From: Bactericera cockerelli
Taxonomy: Eukaryota; Arthropoda; Insecta; Hemiptera; Triozidae
Assembly: GCA_024516035.1 (NCBI GenBank)
Contig: CM044959.1
Span: 31,358,189 to 31,422,188, forward strand
Length of the DNA stretch: 64,000 nt
Direction of reading: 5' to 3'
The stretch's first letter is position 1; the number at the start of each line of letters is the position of its first letter. The position numbers and the translations under genes were made by a program. Of this stretch, positions 1-12,700 are shown one piece after another. Under the pieces are notes generated by a model. It did no database searches and was not told the origin of the DNA. It saw only the letters and a program-made list of their open reading frames with translations.

Positions 1-225
1 GGGGGGCCATGAAGTAAGTAAGTTAAGGCACAAAACCATTTAGGCAACATTACTTGATACGGCATAAAACAATAAAATTATTGTTTCTTACATCATGTTT
101 TCTGAAGCATAATATGATTTAAAGGGGGGAAAAAATATAAGAATTTGATTTAAATAAAAATATAGAAAAGCAAGACTCACCAGTCCCTGTGAGTTCTGTT
201 CGGATGTAAAATAAACGTTAAATAA

Positions 226-537
226 ATTAATAATAATAATATAAAAAAATAATATAATAATGCTTTTTCTTTGTGTTATTATGTCACAATTTTAGTGGGT
301 AGGGCAGAATCATAGGACTTTACCACTTTAATTTACAATATCTTGTATTATTTTTTTGTCTATGATTCTGCCACTGGTCGCTGCTTCACATCAAAGCAGC
401 TACTCATTTTTTCTCACGAGGTATGAGTGGACCCCGAACATCCAAGTACAGAGCAGAAAAAATCCTCCCCCGCTGGGAATCGAACCCAGGTCACCATGTG
501 TGCAATGCCTAGCGCGCTAACTCACTCTGCCACAGTG
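226..537 (-). mobile_element. tRNA-derived SINE, family D copy 1
   Basis: The minus strand begins CACTGTGGCAGAGTGAGTTA with A-box, then GGTTCGATTCCCAGCGG with B-box, continues through a body ending in (ATT)n. Near-identical copies lie at 4.2 and 48.7 kb. It sits 30 bp into the intron after exon 24. Confidence 0.88.
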
Positions 538-568
538 ATTAATAAAAATATAGAAAAGCAAGACCTAC

Positions 569-748
569 CAGCCCCCAAGCGCCGGCTTTCCAGCGGAAGG
601 TCTCCTGCACGCAGGGCTGCGTGTTGCACGGCTGCTCCCGCTGCGGCTGGCTGCCCGCGTGACACCTGGCCTCGGGTAGTGTGACACCCGCCGGGTCCTG
701 GCACTCTACCTGTCGGTGCTGGTGCCCGCCGCCACACGTGCTGTTGCA
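569..748 (-). CDS. ADAMTS exon 24: TSP1-10 core and start of TSP1-11
   Basis: [27 protein letters not shown] and W-K-A-G-A-W-G-L. 60 codons, phase 0, donor GTAGGT. The Trp strand of an eleventh repeat shows that the gene continues beyond position 1. Confidence 0.95.
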
Positions 749-3700
749 CTGGGGACGAGGAGATGAGATTAATACAGTTTTTGCAAGACTAGGAGGGCCG
801 AAATTAAGGGCGGAATTAATGGTTGTTTTTGTAATACCTCTGTGGCGCTTAGTCACGGATTGCGTACTGTGTAAGATAGGAAAACCGACGCTTAGCTATG
901 ACTTGTGATATAGAATTTGTCTATTAATTTCGCCCTAAAAGACAATATCGAGGCCACAACATTGAGTCGGAACGCACATTTCCCCATTCAAAACAATACG
1001 CAAAATCGACTAGACTTGTCGACAGAGGAATAAGAAAAATGTCTATTAATTTCGCCCTAAATCGAACTTGGGAGTATTTATTTTGAATATGTATACAGGG
1101 TGGTCCAGAAAGTTTGCACCAAAATGATAGGGGTAATAAAAGAGACCATTTCCAACAAAAATATTCCCGGACATTTTCCTTTATTTTTTTGTCGTTTTCA
1201 AAATGGCGGCCAAAACGTGTTTTTCAAATATTCCGACTTTGGTTTGGCTTTTGATTTTTTCAATTTTTTCTGTACCACCTAGAAAAAAACGGATTGCATT
1301 TTTGAATTGAGAATAAAATTTTAATTAAAATAAGTTAAATTAACCCGTTCAATGTTTTAATGATCATGCTCATTTAGGCTGTCAAGGTTCTGAACGCACA
1401 TAATTGAAAAACACACATTTTGGCCGCCATTTTGAAAACGACAAAAAATAAAGGAAAATGTCCGGGAATATTTTTGTTGGAAATGGTCTCTTTTATTACC
1501 CCTATCATTTTGGTGCAAACTTTCTGGACCACCCTGTATACTATATCAAGTAAGCAAAATGAACCGAATCTGAATGTTTTTAATATTACAAGACATGGTA
1601 CTAGGATTTAGCGCGAAGGTCATTCACTCGTTAAACCGTCCGCCAGTAAAAAATTAAAAGATGCTATTTCCAACTTAGGATATTTTGCAGTAGAACTGTT
1701 CTGAGACACTAACGACAACCTTGTGTTCTATACATATGGATATCATCAACATAGGAGTGGGATAGACATTAAATCAATGCTTTTTTGTCCTATCACTCGT
1801 TTCAAAAAGCTTTCTCACTCTCATAATTCCCCAAATGTCTCTTCAACTGCTAAACAACGGACTCTGATTGGTTTATTTGAAGGAATTTTGACGGTTGAAA
1901 GGGAGATTTGGTTATTTTGAGAGTGAGAGTGCTTCTAGAATGAGGTCCTAGTGTGACGGATGGGACTCACCTCGTCCAGCCTCCGTGGCGTAACGGTTGT
2001 GACTACTGCCCGTAGTCCAGAGATCCTGAGTTCGATTCCCGGTTGGAGCAGACTTTTCGCACCGAAAATTCTGTTCCCTCCGAACATGTGAGTCTGGCAA
2101 TTCCGGCCCTACCCAGGCTGGGTGAGGTTAATGTGGGTAGCTGGTACGATTCCCAGCGAATGGAAGGTAAAACCCCCGTCCTGTCTACCTCAAGTCAGGA
2201 CGTTCAAACCAAATAGAATCAATGGACATGAAAGGAGCCTAGACATTGAATTTGGGCGTCCATATAGGTAATCCTCTCACCACCGTGATTTAGCTATGTA
2301 AGATGTCCATTTATATTGTAATTTTTATCTATGTATGTATATTTTTTTTTTATTTTTAAGACCATTGTAAACTTTCTGAACATTGTATACACCCGTCAGG
2401 ATAATTTTACAAATAAAACATATATCTATCTATCTATCTATCTCACGGACACGGAATTATTATTACCTCCGTCCAGCCGCCGAATATCCAGTCCCCGTCG
2501 ATGCAGGGATGCTCGTTGCAGGGAGTGCTGGACTCTGGCTTGGTGGCGGGGTCACACGTCCTGCCCAGCTGGTTCTTCTCGTTGTAACACTCCACAGAGC
2601 GTCGCCTGGTGCCCCCGCCACAGGATGCGGAACACTGAAACCAATGGGGAGGGATGGATTCATTGTTATCTGCTTGGACTGCTTTCTACAAGTTCAATTG
2701 TTCGATGCTCGTATAAGAATAATGATAATATCGCCTTATTTATACTGCCCGATTAAGATTATTAAAGTCCCATTATTCTAGCAGTAAGCCCAAGACATAT
2801 TATTATGTGGTAAAAATCCCAAATGGGAGGATAACTTGTCATGTCCCGGCTGGGTTTCGAACCCACGACCTCTGGAATCTCTGGATTCACAGAGTGCCGC
2901 CTTTACCACTGAGCTACCGGGACAGAAGAAATACAATCTAGATACAGTTAAACCTGAATAAAAGAGATTAAATTTTCCTTAGTAAGTGTTTATGAATTGT
3001 AAACAAACAGTAAATTGATTGAAGTATCCCCCAAAAATACACTTCGTGTGCAAAAGACGCCAAGAAAATAACAATCCTTCTCAAATAGAATTACCTTGAA
3101 AATGATTGCCTAAAAAGAAACTGATATCAAATGAAGGCCAAGTTCTTGTAAACTGGATATTATCTGGCCACAAAAGAGTCTCAAGTACAGGAATTAAGCT
3201 GACAATTGGATATGATATTTCCCATTTTTCTGCTTTTTAACAACACTAAAATTTAACATTAAAAATCTTGGCAAGTTTGAAACATCAAAAAATTGCTTTG
3301 AACTTGCCAAGATTTTTAATGTTAAATTTTAGTGTTGTTAAAAAGCAGAAAAATGGGAAATATCATATCCAATTGTCAGCTTAATTCCTGTACTTGAGAC
3401 TCTTTTGTGGCCAGATAATATCCAGTTTACAAGAACTTGGCCTTCATTTGATATCAGTTTCTTTTTAGGCAATCATTTTCAAGGTAATTCTATTTGAGAA
3501 GGATTGTTATTTTCTTGGCGTCTTTTGCACACGAAGTGTATTTTTGGGGGATATCAGGTATTTTTGGTTGGTTACATTGTTTCCCATTTGCTAAATTCAA
3601 CACATGAAATAAAGTAGAATTTATTTTTATGAAAATATTCATGGCTTTTTTTCTATCTCACCATCTCTTTACTACGGCCCAATATTTCTAAAATATTAAG

Positions 3701-6700
3701 GTATTTCAACTTTTGATTTTTTGAGATTAGATCCTTTTTTATGAATAACTCTCAAACGCTTCAATCTGCTTCATTTTATCAAATTTTGGACATTTACTTT
3801 TGGTTAATACAACTTGTTTTAATTTTCATTTAACTTGCAATTGAATCAGTTATTTTGAAAAGGGTTTAAGTCACAAAAGGTAAACTTTTGGAAAACAAAA
3901 AAAAACTATTTATTTTGGAAAATATAAAACATGGCATATTTTTTTTCTTCGTGTAATGATTAATTAGGCTAAAAGACATTATGTAACTGACCTACAAACG
4001 TTTAAGTGTCATACTTTTCAAGTAAATTTTAGTTTTATAGGCTGGACTTATCTCCTTACTGAAATAAACACGAAAATAGGTAAATCCGTTAACCAAATAT
4101 GCATATTATTTACCATTTTGGGTTTGGTCAACCACAAACCACATATTTTATGTCAAATCTGAGACAATTTAGGCTAGTATTTTAAGGATAAGGTAAAAAG
4201 AAAATCATCTTCAAATTTCAAGTATTAATAATAATAATAATGCTTTTTATTTGTGTTATTATGTCACAATTTTAGTGGGTAGCGCAGAATCATAAGACTT
4301 TACCACTTTAATTTACAAGATCTTGTATTATTTTTTTGCCTAAGATTCTGATACTGGTCGCTGCTTCACATTAAAGCAGCTACTCATTTTTCCTCACGAG
4401 GTATGAGTGGACCCCGAAAATCCAAGTACAGAGCAGAAAAAATCATCCCCCGCTGGGAATCGAACCCAGGTCACCATGTGTGCAATGCCTAGCGCGCTAA
4501 CTCGCTCTGCCACAGTGACTACTCATACTTACTAATGCTGCGAAGAGGTCTTGTGCTTCACCATAAATAAATCATACAATAACACAAATCATTGGCGCAT
4601 TTAACTAAATAAACTGACCTTAAACTGAATAAAAAAATAAACTGAACAAATCTGATGGTATCAACAAGTAGTGTCTTCACTATGAGTCATTTCGAAAAGG
4701 GATTTAGTCACGGACAAGATATTTGACTCGCTATAACTTCCTTATGACTGATCGGATTTGTGTCTTTCTCGATGTGTCATAACGATGCGTCTAGGTCCAT
4801 AGAATCCATTTTCATAATAAAACAAATTTCGAAAATATTGGACTTAAACACTTTTCAAAATAACTGATTCAATTATTTTCAAAGGGTTTTGATTGGAGCG
4901 ATCAAAATTCAGGAGCTTAGAAATGATCTTTTTTTGTTTATCTTATTTCATTTACATTGTATCCCAACTACCTGCATACCGAATAAAATAATTTGTTTAT
5001 ACCCAAAATAACGATATCCGAGGTTAATGTTTACTAACAAGCTTCTTTGAAACACTTAAGGATCATGCTGATAACAACATGACCCTCTATTTTTTTTTTT
5101 TTTATCTTTATTCGCACCCTAGTCCGAGTTCGAGAAAGAGAAAAATACCTTCTCAAGATCTCAAGGTAGATTTGTAAATCTAGAGCCACCGCACATTTCT
5201 CCTCTTTAGTATCCTTACTCGGCACCAAAGGGGAGGTTCATATGGCAAGCTACATCTCGTCTACTATGCTCATTTTTCGTCACGAGGTATGAGTGAATGA
5301 GTGATTCGCACCCCGAACACCCAAGTACAGAGCATTTCAAATAAAAATTCTACCCAGTTAACGGAATATTATACATCTATTGTTTGATACAACACGTGCT
5401 GGACTGGTTTGACTGGTACAACAAAAGAAAAGAGTTTTATTTGTCTTTTTTGCAAGAAAGGTTCAATGTATTACGTAGGTACCCTTTCATTAGTGTCTAG
5501 GTACCTGCATGTAAAGTCAAACCTATTTTTTCGAACCGTAACTTCTTACAAGATATAGGTGATTTTCTTGGAATTGTTTTTACAACTATACCCATTTAGG
5601 TATGTATGTGTATTATGTATTCTTTGTGTCATTATCAAATTCCCATTAAGGTTCTAGGTCAACACAAGAGATCAAGAGAACCGGAATCGCTTATGTGCAC
5701 ACAATAATATTGTAACCAAATTAACTATACATTTTTTGTCGATTCTGGGGTTTGAAAAGCCTTCCTGACTGGGTAGCGAGGATCTCACCTACTAAGAGTA
5801 TAACATGAATTTTCTGTAAGTTGGCCAAATTGTTACACAACTCAAATTGATGAGTCACGGCTAGCAAGCCTGTGCAACATGTTATTTGTAAATAAAACTT
5901 GATCAAACATGTTTAATAATAATAATAATAATAACATACTAAAACTAGAGCTGACTTTTGCCACACCTAATTAGGTGCCATCGACAGCGCGTTGAATACA
6001 TCAATTCTCGTAGGATCACCAATGTTAAGCAAAGTCTAGCGAAGTGAAGACTTTATGATGCTGACTATCTGGCCCAACCCATGCTGGGTGAGGTTAATGT
6101 GAGAAGCAGGTTTGTCAGTTTCCTGCTAATGGAGGGTAGTATCCCCGTCGCGATATGCAGTTGAAAGCGAAGTTAAATCCATATTAAAATTATTTTAATG
6201 GAGGACCTACCTAACTAGGTACCTACCTACTACCTACCTACAATTATTTTAGTTTTGTATCCTTATAATCCTTATAAAAAGCCTTATAATATCTTTAAGG
6301 TATTTCATTGAATAATTCACTCACCCACATCTTAAAAATTAAAAAAAACTAACTAGTCGAAAAATAGTAGGTACATCTATAATATATAAGAACCTAATGA
6401 AGGTCGATGAAAGAAAGATATCACACCCTACAGTTCAGCAATCAATCGATACCTTAATTTTATTTCATTTACGAGTGAGGGATCCCGATACTGTGAGCTC
6501 CGAAACTCGGAGAAGACACTCTAATCCAAAATATGTTGTGCGCTACCAATGACTTAAGGAGCTTGTAACTCAAAAACCGTAAATTTTTCGAAGATAGCTA
6601 TTCTGACGAGGAATCATCTGCCAAAACTCAAGAATATGTCCTGAAAGTTTCAGCTCGATACAATATAGCCTTAATAGCGATTCATGTGATTACGTGAAGA

Positions 6701-6993
6701 GAGGTCGGTGAACGTCAAAAATTAACAAAAATGTTATAACTCATATATGGTTATAATTATATAAAAATTACATAGAATTAAAAAAGCTGTAAATTAATCA
6801 AACCTTTAATATACTAAGTTTCAGCTTTCTATCATTTGCCACATTCGAGATATAGACGATACCGCCAAAGCGCCGCCGAGTGACCGCGGAAGTTTTTTTT
6901 TGTTAAAAACCTCGAGCTGCAAGCATTATGAACTCATAAACAAAATGGCATAGCAGAAACTTGAACCATATGCCCGTGGTAAGGCGAATGCGG

Positions 6994-7027
<34 letters not shown>

Positions 7028-9718
7028 AGACCAAAGTATGAATCTTTTACTAATATTAGGGGTGTTCGTAAAAGCGGTTAGGAGTATCAGAAAAATATAA
7101 AATAAAAAGTAGTATTCTTCTATTCGACGAGGAAAACACGAATATGAAGAAAAAAATATAAAAAGTTTTGTCTAAGTAGGTCAAAATTACAAAAGAAAAT
7201 ACATACAAACTCGGTTTAGCGTAAGTATAGCACGCTCGTTTTGTTTTTCTTGGCGTTGCAAAACTAGCGTTTTGCTTGATTATCGTCCGTTATTTTTTTA
7301 AATTGACACATCCAAAAGCTGGAAATTTACACAAATGTAAACCAAATTCTATCCAATATTTCAGCGGAGTAAAGTATTCACTGGCATCTAGCCGGGCACG
7401 CGCCTGTATGGCAGCATAAAGTCTTGCTAGACATACAAAGAAGGCGTTTCAAGGACAAACTCAATAAGGAGAGGAGTGGATAAAAAACTGATTTTTCTAA
7501 TAAAGGGAAAAATGTTTGCGAAATAATATAATAATAATAGTATTCACTGGGTGCCTCACAAGCAAAGACATGGGACCTACCTCGCTCCACCGTGTAGTCC
7601 TCCAGTTGTAAGTGCTGGGCTTGACACAGGCACTGGTCCCGTAACACTGCACCTCTTCCACTGGCCTGGGATCCAGACAGTACTGCTCCTCTACTTGATC
7701 CTGGTTAGAGGAGTCCACACACTGCACCTTCCTTCTCATCAAACCCTGCAGATGGAGAAACTAGATTAACAAGATTTCCTCAGAAGCCCACATTTTTTGT
7801 ATTAGCCTAGGGAGAGTGTTGCTTTGTAAACTATAAGTATATTGATTCTAAACAAGGCTAGGCCATACATTCAAAACCAAGAGAAGTCACACGAACATTG
7901 CTCAGCATTGCCCCATCAGACGAATTCAGGATTTTGGGAACATCATTAGCGATGCGGGTGTTGACATCTTCCTCTGCACAGAGAGAGACTGATCGATGAC
8001 GCAATCAATTTTTACTATTGAGAAGGCTTATGCATGTATTTTTAAGTTTTTTTAAGATTTTTTTTTTTCAATACCTACCTACCTAATATTTATTATAAAA
8101 ATGGGGTAATTTCTCCATGAACTTAACCAAAAAAAATAAATAAAAAATAAAACAATTTATCTATCTTATCTTATCTATCTTAACCTACCTACTGCAAGGG
8201 CCGGTGTCGGACTTCACGATTCGAGCAATAGTCCTTGGAGTACAGAAGGTAGAAACTTCGCTCCGAGTACGGAATTTAAAATATGGTAGTGCCTACTCGT
8301 ACATAAATTTCTTTACATAGATCGAGGTATGTCGATCATCGGGAAAACACAAGTTTTCTGTAGAACAATGCCTTTTGAATGTATGATAGCACGATTTTAA
8401 AATCGAAGGTTAAATTATTGGCTGTACTCAAATTGGATACAGCCACCGCTAAAATTGAACATACATAATTATTCAGGCAAACAGTTAATTAACGCGGTAT
8501 AAATATGTATATCTGTATTTCTTGATTTTGGATCTTGATTATACGAGGAAGATTGAAAACTATAGAGCTTCACCCTGCATTGGTAGTCAAGTGGTTAAGG
8601 CGCTAGTCTGTTAATCCAGGTAGCGTAGGGATCCGTTGGTTAGAATCCCACCCAATACATGAATTTTCCCTCATTTATTTGAGTATATGACCACATAATA
8701 AAAATAAGACTATAAACCGGGATTAGACCAGCAGTCTGGCTGGGGGACTATAAACAGGGAGTAGACCAGCATTGGCTTGGTTCTGGGGGCCCTTGTCAAT
8801 TATTAGCCTCCTTGTAAAGACAGTTGTAGAAGTGATGAGTCATTCCTCCACTGTCTGGCTACCATCGTTCACGATGACGCTACCCAATGATGATGAACAA
8901 TAAAAAGACTCTGAAGCTTGTATGTATGATGTATGTACTAAATCTAGACCTTCGCTCCAAACAAATCGACCTACCTGTCCACAGGAGGACGAGCAGGCAC
9001 TCCACTCCGAGGACCTCCAGCTAGCGCAGGGCTGCACCTTGCAGGGCTCTCTGCTAGCGGGCCGGGTCTTGAAGGGGCAGTTGTTCTCATCCACCTGCTT
9101 GCCTGTGTTCTTGTTGTAGCAGCCCACTGAGCGTTTCTTCTCCCCCTCCCCGCACGATGCGGAGCACTGCGGAAAATTAAAACAGGAGGTAATGAAGCGT
9201 CCAGAAATATGAAAAAAAAAAATTGAAATCTGAGCAAAAAAATATTTTTTTTTTTACAAAAACGAAAAACAACCATTACCTATCCATTCAGATATAATAA
9301 AAAATAATATATTTATCTAAATTTATTAACAAATCAAGCGATGTTTCCAATAAAATAATGTGACAGAAGTACTCACAGAGCTCCAATGTACTCACAGAGC
9401 ACCAATGTACTCACAGAGCACCAATATACTCACAGAGCACCAATGTACTCACAGAGCACCAATATACTTACAGAGCTCCAATGTACTCACAGAGCACCAA
9501 TATACTCACAGAGCACCAATGTACTCACAGAGCACCAATATACTTACAGAGCTCCAATGTACTCACAGAGCTCCAATGTACTTACAGAGCACCAATGTAC
9601 TCACAGAGCTCAAATGTACTCTCAGAGCTCCAATGTCTCACAGAGCACCAATGTACTTAAGTGGCATTAACTTCGCCCCGGATCAGAAAATAATTGTAAT
9701 GAAAAATTAATATTGATC

Positions 9719-9766
<48 letters not shown>

Positions 9767-12700
9767 TGTACATACTTCTAATCATTTTTTTTAATTATTG
9801 TTATTAATTCTATTTTGATGATTGTTTAGTAAAAATAAATAAAGTGTATATAAATAAAATAAATAAATAAAATACTTACAGAGCTCCAATGGCCGTGTCG
9901 CCAGAGGAAGTAGGCGGGGTCCTGGATCTCGTATCTCGAGTCCGGAATATCGTTGTCCGCCTGGACGTAGTCATCGCAGGGGTGCACCACGCACGTCTCC
10001 ACGGAGGGGGGCTTAGGCAGGGAGGCGCATGCGTTGTCGTCGCCTAGGTTACAGCGGACGTCTCGTATGGCCGTGCCTTCGCCGCAGGTGACCGAACACT
10101 AGAACCAGCATGGCAGAGAAGGGAGAGAAAAATCAGTGAGTCCGTCCCCGAGGCTTTGGCTGGTATGCAGTTTTTTTTTAACTAGGTGATGTACTGATTT
10201 TTTAAAGGGATACTTTCACTCCGCGTCAGAAATATATAAACTATGACACCTATCTCTTCCCGAGATTTTATCCATGATTTGAATTTTGCTGGTATGCAGA
10301 GACGATTTTGTAATCCCTATAGGGTTCACTGTAGTGTGGTCCGTCCCGAGCTTGCTATAGGGAATACTTCGACCTTGACAATTATTTATTAAAGAAACAT
10401 CTGATTGCACATGCGCACAGACGCTTTAAACAAACGTCTCTGAATAACAAAATCAGCTGAAGGGACAAATGACCCAGGCATCCCTACAGTGAGGACTCTG
10501 CATACAACCCTTTGTGTCTCCAGAATAAAATTGTACAGGTATATACTTTTTTCCAATCCAGCTGCTATAAATTCAAAAAATATTGCGATGGTTGGTTTCA
10601 AGAGTTATAAAAGTTCGTAAGGAACGAAGAGCTGGTATACAAAGTGATATAAATATGCTACTTTCATCCCTAATCGAACAGGTCCATAGAAACTCAACTT
10701 CATGCCACAGTTCGCAGATATTTTAACGTCTTTCAAATCAAAAAGGCGGAAAGCCGGACTACACATTAGCCGGACCTACCGCGGAGAACTGTCCGGCTAT
10801 CCACTCGGGGCACGGAGGCATGTAGCAGGACTCCTTGCGACTGGGGGTTGGCTCCGCGGAGCAGTAGCTGTTGTGGACCACCTGGTTGTCTCTCTGACAC
10901 CACAGCAGGCGGGACCTCTCTCCCTTGCCGCAGGATACCGAGCACTAGAGACAGAATTGAATATGAGATTTATTTTACAAATAAATACATAATATACAGG
11001 GTATTTGTCTGGGATTAAAATACATAATCTGGGATCACAAAGTCTGACCCCACTCCCAGTATGTGTTCTATGCTATATCTCTAGAAAAAGAATTGGTAGG
11101 AAGATGATATTTTTTCATGAGAAATCCTCTCAACTACACCTTTCAAACATACTCAACCTTATCTGATAGTGTGAGTTTTGGGCTGGCTTTACAGTTACTG
11201 TCCGCCGCGCCGAGTGGGGTGAGACTTTGTGTCCACCCTGTATAAATAACACCCTTAAAGCATACAAAAAATTCTGGGTGAAGAAATGAGAGCTGCATAA
11301 TCAATTGGAAAAGTAAACTCTGAAACTAAGTGGTAATGTATTGGACTTCACTGCATGATCTTCTATTACTTACCGCAGACCACTCTCCCACAGACCACTG
11401 CGGGCACTTGCTGGTACTTACCGCAGACCACTCTCCCACAGACCACTGCGGGCACTTGCTGGTACCGCAGACGCGCTGTATTATCTTCTCTTACTTACCG
11501 CAGACCACTCTCCCACAGACCACTGCGGGCACTTGCTGGTACCGCAGACGCGCTGTATTATCTTCTCCTACTTACCGCAGACCACTCTCCCACAGACCAC
11601 TGCGGGCACATGTTGGTACCGCAGACGCGCTGTATTATCTTCTCTTACTTACCGCAGACCACTCTCCCACAGACCACTGCGGGGATTGCTGGTACCGCAG
11701 ACGCGCTGTATTATCTTCTCCTACTTACCGCAGACCACTCTCCCACAGACCACTGCGGGCACTTGCTGGTACCGCAGACGCGCTGTATTATCTTCTCTTA
11801 CTTACCGCAGACCACTCTCCCACAGACCACTGCGGGCACTTGCTGGTACCGCAGACGCGCTGTATGATCTTCTCTTACTTACCGCAGACCACTCTCCCAC
11901 AGACCACTGCGGGCACTTGCTGGTACCGCAGACGCGCTGTATTATCTTCTCCTACTTACCGCAGACCACTCTCCCACAGACCACTGCGGGCACTTGCTGG
12001 TACCGCAGACGCGCTGTATGATCTTCTCTTACTTACCGCAGACCACTCTCCCACAGACCACTGCGGGCACTTGCTGGTACCGCAGACGCGCTGTATTATC
12101 TTCTCCTACTTACCGCAGACCACTCTCTCATAGACCACTGAGGGCACTTGCTGGTACCGCAGACGCGCTGTAATATCTTTTTTTGATTTTTTTTATTTTT
12201 TTATTTTTTTTTTTATTTTTTTTTTTTTATTAACGAGGTTAACCCATGTTTATTTTTTGTAAATTAAGTACAAAAAAATCTTCTCTTACTTACCGCAGAC
12301 CACTCTCCCACAGACCACTGCGGGCACTTGCTGGTACCGCAGACGCGCTGTGTTATATTCTCCTACTTACCGCAGACCACTCTCCCACAGACCACTGCGG
12401 GCACTTGCTGGTACCGCAGACGCGCTGTATTATTTTCTCCGCTGCGGCACATTGGCTCTCGTCCACCTCACGGCCGAAGTCATCTATACACACCGCAGAC
12501 CTTGTCTCCACGCCTGTGCCGCAGGACTTGGAACACTGGGGAGACAGAGTAATGGTGATGATACAGGTGATACAGCTCTCCTGATGTTATAGTCTTATTT
12601 AAAGACCAGGGTCTTTGAAGAGAGCCATAGGTCCTTGGAATGATTTCACCCTCTAAATAAAAAGACGAACTAGACTGCACGACCGCCTCTGCAAAGTGCA

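Larger units (their letters stand above)
2635..7580 (-). other. Exon 22-23 intron (4.9 kb)
   Basis: Apart from the SINEs, 253 bp palindrome, inverted-repeat element and poly-A run listed separately, I see no gene or exon. Stretches around 6.2-6.9 kb look like unassigned old repeats. Confidence 0.8.

Noticed and set aside
182..225. Possible further TSP1 exon just upstream of the GTGAGT at 174-179
   Set aside because: No Trp strand or Cys pattern in any frame; it looks like a copied donor next to SINE tail sequence.
2840..2924. Genuine tRNA gene
   Set aside because: Both promoter boxes are present, but the same body occurs beside the head at two other loci, so it is a SINE.
9360..9710. Plus-strand repetitive peptide (about 116 residues, Ser/Thr/Gln-rich)
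   Set aside because: It is produced by the 19 bp minisatellite and ends with it.
11330..12133. Long plus-strand open frame of 267 codons, with two overlapping frames also open
   Set aside because: It is the antisense of the 77 bp array. Because 77 is not a multiple of three, all frames cycle through the same stop-free unit; no start context or domain is present.
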